Under the pieces are notes generated by a model. The model was not told the DNA's origin, ran no database searches, and saw only the letters and a list, made by a program, of their open reading frames with translations. 64,000 nucleotides of DNA from an uncultured Alistipes sp. (GTDB lineage: Bacteria; Bacteroidota; Bacteroidia; Bacteroidales; Rikenellaceae): the NCBI GenBank assembly GCA_900550925.1, contig URTU01000003.1, forward strand, positions 1-64,000, read 5' to 3'. A program made the translations under genes and the position numbers. Numbering within the stretch: position 1 is the first letter of the stretch; each line of letters starts with the position of its first letter. Below, one piece after another: positions 42,112 to 50,411 of the stretch.

Positions 42112-42143
42112 CAAAGTTAAAGTTTTTTGCCTAAACCCACAAA
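42112..42143 (-). promoter_or_regulatory. Promoter of purA
   Basis: -33 TTTG (42140-42143) and -7 TAACTTTG (42112-42119) on the minus strand have a 20-nt spacer, 43 nt upstream of the ATG. Confidence 0.8.
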
Positions 42144-42325
42144 TTAATTCCCGCTTTTTTGATCCCGCACCATATATAACACCCCCTTCATGCAATTCTC
42201 CGACAGCTGACCCCTATCCCTTCCCAAAACCACAATCCCAAACATCATCTCCGCACAGCGACCCTTTTTTATGTATTTTTATCAAAATTTTATTAACTTT
42301 ACGCCCGAATATGCTTTTTCAGACC

Positions 42326-44317
42326 ATGCGCAAACTTTTCGTCTCGATCCTCTTCCTCGCCTCGCTGCTCTGCAGCCATGTCGCGGACGCCCAGTACAAC
42401 AAGGAGTACTTCTACTGGATGGGGCGGCGCTTCATGATCGAAAACAACTACTCCGACGCTATCCGGACCCTCAACATCCTGCTGCGCGTCGACGAGGATG
42501 CTTACGAGGCATACTTCCTGCGCGGTATCGCCAAGTACAACCTCGACGACCTGCTCGGCGCCGAAGCCGACTTCACTACCGCAATCGAGAAAAACCCCGT
42601 CTTCACAACCGCATACACCTATCGTGCAATAACCCGTTCGAGACTCGGAAACTACGACGATGCCCTAAAGGATTTCCAGGAGGCTATCGACCTGCGGCCC
42701 GACCTCCCAAACCCATACTACAGCCGCGGCGTAACCCGCCTACTCAACCAGCAGTTCCGTGAGGCCATCGAGGATTTCGACATGTTCATACGATACGAAA
42801 CAAAGGTCGCCGATGCCTACATCAACCGCGGTACATGCTACCTCTACCTCAAGGATACCGCCGCAGCTTACGAAAACTATAACCTGGCAATCAAGACCAA
42901 CCGCGAAAACCCCGACGGTTACAACCGCCGCGGCGCCCTGCTCATGACACAGGAGCGCTATGACGAGGCCCTGGCCGACTTCAACCGGGCCGTACAGTGC
43001 GACTCGACATACCTGCTGTCATACTTCAACCGGGCTCTCGTCTACTCCCACATGAACCGGCCCGTCGAATCGCTCAGGGATTTCGACCGCACCATCGAAC
43101 TCGATTCCACAAACTCGCTCGCTTACTTCAACCGGGCAATCGTCCGTTCGCAGATCGGAGACTACAACCGTGCCCTCGACGACTACAACCAGGTGGCATT
43201 CTATACCCCGGACAACGTCCTCGTATACTACAACCGAGCCCTGCTCCAGTCATACCTCGGAGACCTCAACGCCGCCCTGCACGACTTCGACAAGGCCATA
43301 CAGCTATATCCCGACTTCGCTAACGCATACATAAACCGAAGCCGCATACGATACATGCTCAAGGATGTCGAGGGAGCAAAGCAGGACCGCCGAACCGCCG
43401 ACCTGAAAATTGCCGAGTACAAGGCCCGACTCTCCGACAGCACCTCGTACTCGATCTATGCCGATACCACCCACCGTTTCGACCAGCTGCTCTCGTTCGA
43501 CAGCCGGATGGCCGGAAGCAATTTCGAACGGATCTCGACACAGTCCGCCGGCGAACACCTCGCCCTGATGCCGCTGTTCCGATTCACGCTGCTCGAAAAA
43601 GACTCTACCGTCAGAACCGGCCCCGACCGTTACTACCTGCAACGTGTCGAGGATTTCTGCAGCATGATCGACATGCAGGACCTCAAACTTTCGAGACTCG
43701 ACAGCGATATCCCCGCCGACAAACTCGTCGAACTCGACCAGGAGCTTGCCGCCCGGTGCGCCAAGAACCCCGATTCGTGGCAGCTGCTCTTCCAGCGCGG
43801 TATAACGCAGTCACTGGTCAAGCAATATACCAATGCCGTGGCAACATACTCGACGGCCATCGACAAGGCCCCTGCAAACCCGTTCCTCTACCTGAACCGT
43901 TCGACCACACGGGCCGAGATGATCGACTTCATATCCTCGATCGACAACTCATACCAGCGAATAACCATCGAGGCCGATCCGGTAAACCGGCTGCAGAACA
44001 ACTCGAACCGCACGTACAACTACGACGAGGCCATAGCCGACCTGAACAAGGCCATCAAGCTATATCCCGACTTCGCCTACGCATACTACAACCGCGCAAA
44101 CCTGATGGCCCTCTCGGGGAAACTTCCCGAAGCCTTCGACGACTACTCCAAGGCCATCGAGCTCTGGCCGTCGTTCGCCGAGGCATACTACAACCGCGGG
44201 CTGGTACAGATATACATGAAGGATACCCGAAAGGGTTGCCTCGACCTGAGCAAGGCCGGCGAACTAGGGCTGAACGAAGCCTATTCGCTCCTGAAACGCT
44301 ATGCCGGAGACGAATAG
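42326..44317 (+). CDS. Tetratricopeptide repeat exported protein
   Basis: With the start at 42326 (MRKLFVSILFLASLLCSHVADAQ) the protein has a clean signal peptide and 663 residues; an ATG five codons upstream is less likely. At least nine TPR units run through it. Examples are YEAYFLRGIAKYNLDDLLGA, PNPYYSRGVTRLLNQQFREA, TYLLSYFNRALVYSHMNRPV and FAYAYYNRANLMALSGKLPE. A non-TPR segment lies in the middle (about residues 350-450). It is probably a periplasmic or outer-membrane-associated scaffold. No partner is evident from the neighbours. Confidence 0.85.
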   Translation: MRKLFVSILFLASLLCSHVADAQYNKEYFYWMGRRFMIENNYSDAIRTLNILLRVDEDAYEAYFLRGIAKYNLDDLLGAEADFTTAIEKNPVFTTAYTYRAITRSRLGNYDDALKDFQEAIDLRPDLPNPYYSRGVTRLLNQQFREAIEDFDMFIRYETKVADAYINRGTCYLYLKDTAAAYENYNLAIKTNRENPDGYNRRGALLMTQERYDEALADFNRAVQCDSTYLLSYFNRALVYSHMNRPVESLRDFDRTIELDSTNSLAYFNRAIVRSQIGDYNRALDDYNQVAFYTPDNVLVYYNRALLQSYLGDLNAALHDFDKAIQLYPDFANAYINRSRIRYMLKDVEGAKQDRRTADLKIAEYKARLSDSTSYSIYADTTHRFDQLLSFDSRMAGSNFERISTQSAGEHLALMPLFRFTLLEKDSTVRTGPDRYYLQRVEDFCSMIDMQDLKLSRLDSDIPADKLVELDQELAARCAKNPDSWQLLFQRGITQSLVKQYTNAVATYSTAIDKAPANPFLYLNRSTTRAEMIDFISSIDNSYQRITIEADPVNRLQNNSNRTYNYDEAIADLNKAIKLYPDFAYAYYNRANLMALSGKLPEAFDDYSKAIELWPSFAEAYYNRGLVQIYMKDTRKGCLDLSKAGELGLNEAYSLLKRYAGDE

Positions 44318-44384
44318 ACCTCCTCAAACAAAACACCGCAGCAAACCCACGAATCTAATCCAAAACACACACAATAAAAATTAA

Positions 44385-45785
44385 ATGGTAAAAGCAATTC
44401 AACACAAACTCAGTGAATCGAAAACGGCTCGTTGGACCGCCCTCGCGCTGGTATCGTTCACCATGATGTGCGGATACTTCATTTCGGACATCATGTCGCC
44501 GCTCAAGACGCTCCTCGAAAAGGAGATTGCCGACGGCGGACTCGGTTGGACATCGATGGATTTCGGCGTCTTCAACTTCTCGTACGGATGGTTCACCGTA
44601 TTCCTCTTCATGCTCATCATCGGCGGTATAATACTCGACAAACTCGGTTCGAGGTTCACCGGCGTAATGTCGGTCATCATGATGCTCGTCGGCGTCACGA
44701 TCAAGTACTTCGTCATCGAGTACACGGTCCACAACCCCGAATTCGCCGCCAAAACAATCCCCTGGCTCGGTGATATACACGCCTCGCTGCTCTACATATC
44801 GCTCGGATATGCCACATTCTGCATGGGCTCCGAAATCTGCGGTATAACCATAACCCGTATCATCGCACGCTGGTTCGCCGGCCGCGAACTCGCCCTGGCA
44901 ATGGGACTCCAGGTCGCCACGGCCCGTCTGGGAACCGCCGCCGCTTTCGTTCTCTGCCCGATGCTCCCAAAGTGGTTCAACTTCCAGATCTCGGCTCCGG
45001 TAATGGTCGGTATGGCCATCATGTGCATCGGCCTGCTCGCATTCCTCGTATTCTGCGTCATGGACAAGCAGCTCGACCGTGAACAGATACAGACCCAGGT
45101 CGCCGAAGAGGACAAGTTCCACCTGCGTGACCTGCTCGATATCGTACGGAACCCGGCATTCTGGTACATCGCAATCCTCTGCCTGGTATTCTACTCGGCT
45201 ATCTTCCCGTTCCAGAAGAACGCCACCGACTTCATGTTCAACAAGTACCCCATCGCATACCAGTACGCTTCGTGGATCCCGGCCATGCTGCCTTTCGGAA
45301 CCATCCTGCTCACCCCGATATTCGGCCGCATATACGACAAGGTCGGTCACGGCGCTTCGCTCATGGTGATCGGTGCGGTGCTGCTGTTCATCGTACACCT
45401 CGTATTCGCAATTCCGCAGATCACAAGCGTCGCCGTTGCCGTCGCAATGATGATAATCCTCGGTATAGCATTCTCGCTCGTGCCTTCGGCTATGTGGCCT
45501 TCGGTAACAAAGATCATCGACGCCAAGAAACTCGGTTCGGCATATGCCCTGATATTCTGGCTGCAGAATGTCGGCCTGATGGGGGTTCCCCTGTTGATCA
45601 ACTGGATCCTCAACAAGTACTGCATCGTCGGTACCCAGACCCTCGACGGAGCCGTAATCAACAAGTACGACTATTCGCTTCCGATGATTATCTTCGTGGC
45701 GCTCTCCTTCACGGCGATCATCTTCGCCCTGCTGCTCAAACGCGAGGACAAGCGCAAGGGATACGGTATCGAATCCAATAAATAA
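44385..45785 (+). CDS. Major facilitator superfamily transporter
   Basis: The 466-residue protein has about twelve transmembrane segments in two halves split by a charged cytosolic loop (MDKQLDREQIQTQVAEEDKFHLRDLLD). The MFS loop motif between TM2 and TM3 reads GIILDKLGSRFTGVM. The C-terminal half has a matching GRIYDKVGHGASLM. It carries a small organic solute, but specificity cannot be read from sequence or neighbours. A strong terminator follows, so it may be monocistronic or follow the TPR gene (67 nt gap). Confidence 0.9.
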   Translation: MVKAIQHKLSESKTARWTALALVSFTMMCGYFISDIMSPLKTLLEKEIADGGLGWTSMDFGVFNFSYGWFTVFLFMLIIGGIILDKLGSRFTGVMSVIMMLVGVTIKYFVIEYTVHNPEFAAKTIPWLGDIHASLLYISLGYATFCMGSEICGITITRIIARWFAGRELALAMGLQVATARLGTAAAFVLCPMLPKWFNFQISAPVMVGMAIMCIGLLAFLVFCVMDKQLDREQIQTQVAEEDKFHLRDLLDIVRNPAFWYIAILCLVFYSAIFPFQKNATDFMFNKYPIAYQYASWIPAMLPFGTILLTPIFGRIYDKVGHGASLMVIGAVLLFIVHLVFAIPQITSVAVAVAMMIILGIAFSLVPSAMWPSVTKIIDAKKLGSAYALIFWLQNVGLMGVPLLINWILNKYCIVGTQTLDGAVINKYDYSLPMIIFVALSFTAIIFALLLKREDKRKGYGIESNK

Positions 45786-45813
45786 CGATCCCCTACGCGG
45801 ATCAATACTCCGG

Positions 45814-45853
45814 GCGGGAGTGCTGCGACAAGCGACGGCACTCCCGCTTTTTT
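45814..45853 (+). terminator. Terminator after the MFS gene
   Basis: A 10-bp GC-rich stem (45814-45823 with 45838-45847) is followed by six T residues. Confidence 0.85.
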
Positions 45854-45944
45854 GCATCCTGCCGATTCACAAACGAACTCAACTCATCACCCCAGCCCCG
45901 AAGAACCAGCCTCAAAAAAACGAATATTTTTCCCGCAAAAGCCC

Positions 45945-45952
45945 TATCTTTG
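45945..45952 (+). promoter_or_regulatory. Candidate -7 box for the thioesterase gene
   Basis: TATCTTTG matches TAnnTTTG. It would leave a leader of about 114 nt before the ATG at 46073. No clear -33 TTTG. Confidence 0.45.
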
Positions 45953-46072
45953 CACCGAAGCGGAGCACGCCTTCTACTCCATTCACACGTCAGGGAGCGA
46001 GGCACGGCTTCACGTTCAGCGCGGTCCACACGGCTGGCTCCGCTCATCAACAAACAGATCGAACGATTGATT

Positions 46073-46822
46073 ATGGCAGCAAAAACAGATTACAGTTTCG
46101 AGGTCGAGCCTCAGGATGTCGACTTCACCCGTCATGTCACCCTTTCGCGCCTGATAGGCAATGCACTCGATGTCGCCGGCCTCGATGCCGATGCCAAAGG
46201 TTTCGGCATACGCAAACTCAGCTCCGAAAACCGCTCATGGGTACTCTCCCGCATGGCCGTCGAGATCATCGGCCGCCCCCAACAATATACCCCCTACACC
46301 GTCACTACATGGGTCAACGAATACGGCCGGCTGATGTCGACCCGCAACTTCGTATTCCGCAACAGCGGGAATGCCGAGATTTTCGGACGTGCCGTAACCC
46401 AATGGGCCATGATAGATATGGATTCGCGCCGGCCGGTCGATCTGCGTTACATTGCCGAACGCGGCGACACCATCTGCCCCGACCCGTCGCCGTGCGACAA
46501 GCCCTCCAGACTGCCGGCCGTCGAACCACACCAAACCGCCTCGCACCACATTGCATACAGCGACATAGATTTCAACCGCCACACCAATGCCCTTCGATAC
46601 ATCCAACTGATGATCGACATGCTTCCAACCGAACTTCCGGCAGGCACGGCTCCCGTACGGATCGAGGTCAATTTCCTGCACGAAACGCGGCTCGGCCAGC
46701 AACTCACAGTCAAATACCGTCAGGATGATTCGGTTTCGTTCTTCGAGATCGACGACAACGACGGCACAACGGCCTGTCGCGCCACATTCCACTGGAGCTA
46801 CGAGGGCAACTCCGGAGAATAG
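46073..46822 (+). CDS. Acyl-ACP thioesterase (FatA/FatB-like)
   Basis: The start was placed at the ATG at 46073 (MAAKTDYSFEVEPQDVDFTRHVTL), giving 249 residues in two hotdog domains. The N-terminal half has the RHVTLSRLIGNALDVAG helix. The second hotdog starts at SHHIAYSDIDFNRHTNALRYIQLM, which carries the conserved Asn/His of the acyl-ACP thioesterase active site. It releases free fatty acids from acyl carrier protein in the cytosol. The upstream reading-frame extension is Arg/Ser-rich and unlike a protein start. Confidence 0.88.
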   Translation: MAAKTDYSFEVEPQDVDFTRHVTLSRLIGNALDVAGLDADAKGFGIRKLSSENRSWVLSRMAVEIIGRPQQYTPYTVTTWVNEYGRLMSTRNFVFRNSGNAEIFGRAVTQWAMIDMDSRRPVDLRYIAERGDTICPDPSPCDKPSRLPAVEPHQTASHHIAYSDIDFNRHTNALRYIQLMIDMLPTELPAGTAPVRIEVNFLHETRLGQQLTVKYRQDDSVSFFEIDDNDGTTACRATFHWSYEGNSGE

Positions 46823-46969
46823 AACGCAACTCATTATCACCGACTGTTTTAACAACCTTCCGACGAAAAGCTGCCCGCCACAAACAACCGGTAGGGCAAG
46901 GTGCGTATTTCCATAAAACATTGGTACTATAATAACTCTCGATACGGGCCCGCCGTTCCGGTACGTAAG

Positions 46970-47055
46970 CCCTTCTTCCCTCTCTTCCCTCTCTTCCCTC
47001 TCTTCCCCTCTCTTCCCCTCTCTTCCCCTCTCTTCCCTCTCTTCCCCTCTCTTCC
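46970..47055 (+). repeat. 86-nt uninterrupted polypyrimidine tract with 9/10-bp units
   Basis: Positions 46970-47055 contain only C and T. Eight units of TTCCCTCTC or TTCCCCTCTC (lengths 9,9,9,10,10,10,9,10) fill 46976-47051. The next pyrimidine run starts after a single A. The mixed unit length shows slippage in the C run. Confidence 0.9.
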
Positions 47056-47220
47056 ATTCCCTCCCTTCCCTTCGCTCCTCTTCCCGCGGTTTTGCGATTT
47101 TATCTATTCCCAACTCTTACATTCTCCGTCTTCTCTCGGCTTTCTGCCAGCCATCCGGCCCGCTCTGGGCAGGGAGCGTAATCAGCATATTTCCCCGCAT
47201 CCTTCCAGGCATCCGGTCAT

Positions 47221-47259
47221 AAAAAATGCGTGTCGAAACGCTCTCTGCATTTCGACACG
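47221..47259 (-). terminator. Terminator after rubredoxin
   Basis: A 10-bp perfect stem (47229-47238 with 47250-47259) is followed on the minus strand by six T residues. Confidence 0.8.
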
Positions 47260-47332
47260 TCACTATTGCATACGCCGCAGCACACCGGCTGTCGGCCAAT
47301 TTTGCCCCTCCGTTGAGGCGTTTTACGGACGG

Positions 47333-47497
47333 CTACTCCTCGACAGGCTCGAACTCATCCTTGCCGACTCCGCACAGAGGACAAGTCCAATCATCGGGAA
47401 TATCCTCGAACTTGGTTCCCGGAGCGATACCGCCATCCGGATCACCTACGGCCGGGTCATATATCCAACCGCATACTACACAACGATACTTTTTCAT
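47333..47497 (-). CDS. Rubredoxin
   Basis: A 54-residue frame starts at 47497 and stops at 47333. The sequence begins [20 protein letters not shown] and holds both CxxC metal knuckles (Cys6/Cys9 and Cys39/Cys42). It also has the conserved [14 protein letters not shown], so the single-iron rubredoxin fold is certain. It carries electrons in the cytosol, often to rubrerythrin or oxygen- and peroxide-reducing enzymes in anaerobes. It has a consensus promoter about 80 nt upstream and its own terminator, so it is monocistronic. It falls below common gene-length cut-offs. Confidence 0.97.
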   Translation of the reverse strand: MKKYRCVVCGWIYDPAVGDPDGGIAPGTKFEDIPDDWTCPLCGVGKDEFEPVEE

Positions 47498-47578
47498 AAA
47501 TATACACTCTTGTTTTTACTCGGGACGGCTTTGTTTCTATTTGCGACAGTCTCGCCGTCCCACTCTTTTCTGCCGCCA

Positions 47579-47610
47579 CAAAGATAACAGTTCCGATGTA
47601 TTCCTGCAAA
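47579..47610 (-). promoter_or_regulatory. Promoter of rubredoxin
   Basis: -33 TTTG (47607-47610) and -7 TATCTTTG (47579-47586) on the minus strand have a 20-nt spacer. Confidence 0.8.
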
Positions 47611-48044
47611 TCGTTTTTTTTGATAACGCCACAAGTTCTGCTTATAGCCAGCCCGTAACCGGCAGTAAAGCAGATTGCGTGTGCCGCAGGTCTGCAAACG
47701 TAACATCGGTATGCCCATACTACAATATTTGCGCCGCAGCATGGAAGTAGCACTACACAGACAACAGTCCGTAGCAGAAAGATATTTCGGACTGCGCAAT
47801 AAAATACTGCAGTCAGATTGCGGAACTTCGTTTGTCTCATTGATTTTGCACCTGAATATCCTGATGGCATCAAATATGCAGAACAAATCAGGCCTCCAAC
47901 GGCCTGCAACGATATTTTCAATTATATTCAACTTAATCCATCAGTGCTTTTCAATGTAAGGGGTGGAAAAGTATCATTTTTACAAAAAGAAGCAAATAAA
48001 CAAAATATCATTATCGCCACACATAAATTTATAATTTTTCGTGA

Positions 48045-48058
48045 GGGGGGGGGGGGGG
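48045..48058 (+). repeat. 14-G homopolymer at the fimbrial promoter
   Basis: Fourteen G residues are followed by seven T residues. The tract ends 10 nt before the -7 box, so it covers the place where the -33 element would be expected. Confidence 0.92.
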
Positions 48059-48068
48059 TTTTTTTAAT

Positions 48069-48076
48069 TATATTTG
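48069..48076 (+). promoter_or_regulatory. -7 box of the fimbrial operon promoter
   Basis: TATATTTG matches TAnnTTTG exactly. At a spacing of 19-21 nt the -33 box would fall inside the 14-G tract. The nearest T-rich candidate (TTTCG at 48037-48041) is 27 nt away, which becomes 19-21 nt if the tract loses six to eight G. Confidence 0.6.
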
Positions 48077-48149
48077 TAAAGTATTCGCGTTAAACAATAT
48101 TTTTTCCGCAAATTCGGGAATCTTGACGCTATCTACAAATATTTTTTGA

Positions 48150-48746
48150 ATGATGAAAAAACATTTATTGTTCATCTTACTGCTGGGAATACTCTCCGCG
48201 GCCATATCTGTCTCGACGGCCTCCGCTCAGAAATGGGCCGTCAAAACAAACCTGGCCTACGACGCTACGACCACCATGAACCTCGGCGTCGAAATCGGTG
48301 TCGCCCCAAAATGGACCCTCGACATATCGGGAAACTGGAACCCTTGGACATTCTCCGACAACAAAAAATGGAAACACTGGCTCATCCAACCCGAAATGAG
48401 ATACTGGACCTGCAAACGATTCGGAGGCCATTTCATCGCCGGACACCTCTGGGGCGGTGTCTACAATGTCGGAAATATCCACGGCCTGCCCGACTTCCTC
48501 GGCACGAATTTCTCCCGGCTCGAACAGAACCGTTATGAAGGTTGGTTCGTCGGTGCCGGTGTCGCATACGGATACGCCTGGATGATCGGAAAGCATTGGA
48601 ACCTCGAAGCCGAAATCGGTGTCGGCTACGCTTACACTAAATACGACGTTTACCGATGCCCAAAATGCGGATCGAAACTCGGCAGCAACAACCATAACTA
48701 TTTCGGCCCTACAAAAGCCGCCGTAAGCCTCGTATACCTATTCTGA
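48150..48746 (+). CDS. DUF3575 outer-membrane protein of the fimbrial operon
   Basis: The 198-residue protein (a start one codon later, at 48153, is equally possible) has a signal peptide ending near STASAQ. A beta-rich domain starts KWAVKTNLAYDATTTMNLGV, the hallmark of DUF3575, and ends in the outer-membrane-type aromatic VSLVYLF. The aromatic-rich alternating strands suggest a small beta-barrel. DUF3575 and DUF3868 genes usually head Bacteroidales fimbrial operons. The protein may help assemble or anchor the fimbriae. A CPKCGSK pair of cysteines near the C-terminus is unusual for an envelope protein. Confidence 0.85.
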   Translation: MMKKHLLFILLLGILSAAISVSTASAQKWAVKTNLAYDATTTMNLGVEIGVAPKWTLDISGNWNPWTFSDNKKWKHWLIQPEMRYWTCKRFGGHFIAGHLWGGVYNVGNIHGLPDFLGTNFSRLEQNRYEGWFVGAGVAYGYAWMIGKHWNLEAEIGVGYAYTKYDVYRCPKCGSKLGSNNHNYFGPTKAAVSLVYLF

Positions 48747-48771
48747 TCCGACACATAACAGCCTTGACACC

Positions 48772-50277
48772 ATGAAAAACATCACTATAATACTCATCCT
48801 GACACTCATATCAGCAATGATGCCGGCAGATGCCTTCGCACAAGCCGACATGCAGGGCAAAGCCGAAGTGTCGAATATCGTCTACAAGATCCAGGGCCAG
48901 ACGCTGGCCGTAAAAATGACTGTCGACATCTCAGACATCCAGAACGACGCTACCCAGACCCGGATCCTTACGCCGGTGCTCGTCGGGAAAGAGGCTTCGG
49001 CCGAACTCCCCTCAATAGAGCTCATGGGGCGCCGTGCATACATGTACTACCTGCGAAACAACAGCCAGGCCGTATCTCCGAATACCGCTGTCGCACGGCG
49101 AACTGCAACCCGTGCCGATCTCAAGAACGGTCAATGCGTGATCGACTACTCGGCTGCCATCCCCTATCAGCCGTGGATGGACCAGGTCGATGTGGTGATA
49201 CGCGAAAGCTCGTGCTGGTGCGACGACATACTCAAACAAACCGGCTCGGAACACATCGCAAGCGTCGATATAAAACCATACCTGCCACAATATCGAATTT
49301 CGTTCGCCGAACCCGGAACCGAGTCCGTCAAGCTGATCGAGACGGGCGAACCGGCCTACATCAACTTCCGCCTCAACAGTGCCACAATCCGGGAGGACTA
49401 CAAGAACAACAAGCAGGAACTCGCCTCGATCATCGAGTCGGTAAACCGCGTCGGAAAGGACAATACAGTGACCATAACCGGAATCGTAATCGACGGCTGG
49501 ACATCTCCCGAAGCTACCGTTCCATACAACCAGCGCCTCTCGCAACAACGTGCCGATGCCCTGGCAGACTACATATCCGGCAAAACAGGTATCGACCGTA
49601 ACATGATTTCCGCTACCGGACACGGCGAAGCCTGGTCGCTGTTCCGCCAAGAGGTCGAGCAGTTGCCGCGACTCGCCGGCCGAGAAAGGGTCCTCAAGAT
49701 AATCGACGACTCGACACGCTCGTTCGACACGCGCGAATGGCTGCTCTCGCAGATCGAACCGCAGGATATCTACCGCAGACTGGTCAATGAGGTGTACCCG
49801 GGTCTGCGCCGAAACGACTATTCGATCGAATACAGCCGAAACACCGCAAACATCTCGACCGATCAGGCCCTGAAGATTCTCGAAACCAATCCACGCGAAC
49901 TCCCGCTCGGAGAGATATACCGTATCGCACGGAACTATCCCGAAGGTTCGGCCGAATACAACCGCATCATGGAGATTGCCCTGCAGACATATCCCGACCG
50001 GGTCGAGGCTGCCGTCAACGGTGCTGCCGAACGTATCGCACGCAATGACCTCACAGAGGCCATGAAGTTGCTCGAAAGGGTCGACGGCAACGACAGCCGG
50101 GTCCTCAACGCCATCGGTGTGATCCACGCAATGCAGAATGAACCCGAAAAGGCCCGCGAAGCCTGGACCCGCGCCGCAGCCGGTGGATCGGACGATGCAA
50201 GGTTCAACCTCGACGAGCTGGCCAAGGCCCAAAGTGCCGCCGAGGGTTCGGACACCATAACATACGTTAACAATTGA
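48772..50277 (+). CDS. DUF3868 / OmpA-like fimbrial assembly protein
   Basis: The 501-residue protein has a signal peptide (cleavage near DAFAQAD). An N-terminal DUF3868-type beta domain follows (VYKIQGQTLAVKMTVDIS...TRILTPVLVG). Then comes an OmpA-like region (INFRLNSATIREDYKNNKQELASI, GIVIDGWTSPEATVPYNQRLSQQRADALADYI). The C-terminus has a TPR-like stretch (AIGVIHAMQNEPEKAREAWTRAAAG). The OmpA part suggests peptidoglycan contact. It lies 25 nt after the DUF3575 gene. It probably anchors or exports the fimbrial subunits (inference from conserved synteny). Confidence 0.85.
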   Translation: MKNITIILILTLISAMMPADAFAQADMQGKAEVSNIVYKIQGQTLAVKMTVDISDIQNDATQTRILTPVLVGKEASAELPSIELMGRRAYMYYLRNNSQAVSPNTAVARRTATRADLKNGQCVIDYSAAIPYQPWMDQVDVVIRESSCWCDDILKQTGSEHIASVDIKPYLPQYRISFAEPGTESVKLIETGEPAYINFRLNSATIREDYKNNKQELASIIESVNRVGKDNTVTITGIVIDGWTSPEATVPYNQRLSQQRADALADYISGKTGIDRNMISATGHGEAWSLFRQEVEQLPRLAGRERVLKIIDDSTRSFDTREWLLSQIEPQDIYRRLVNEVYPGLRRNDYSIEYSRNTANISTDQALKILETNPRELPLGEIYRIARNYPEGSAEYNRIMEIALQTYPDRVEAAVNGAAERIARNDLTEAMKLLERVDGNDSRVLNAIGVIHAMQNEPEKAREAWTRAAAGGSDDARFNLDELAKAQSAAEGSDTITYVNN

Positions 50278-50411
50278 TCGGGCCGAAGCCGGTCACTTTA
50301 ACCATACACACCGTAACAAGGTCAAAAAACGAGAAAAGTCTCAAAAAACACACAAATAATAATAGATAATAAAAACAAACATTAAATAAATTTAATTCAA
50401 ACCACACCACT

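Larger units (their letters stand above)
46823..47332. other. Gene-free spacer containing a polypyrimidine array
   Basis: About 510 nt between the thioesterase and rubredoxin genes. It holds the pyrimidine array at 46970-47055 and the rubredoxin terminator; nothing else could be supported. Confidence 0.6.
47611..48149. other. Gene-free spacer upstream of the fimbrial operon
   Basis: Overlapping short frames on both strands have no recognisable motif, and those that reach leftward run through the rubredoxin promoter, so I take them as non-coding. The stretch is more AT-rich than its surroundings. It ends with a 14-G tract, a T run and a -7 box for the fimbrial genes. Confidence 0.55.

Noticed and set aside
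47457..47931. Minus-strand frames of 145-154 codons upstream of rubredoxin
   Set aside because: They overlap the rubredoxin gene's promoter and start and have no recognisable motif.
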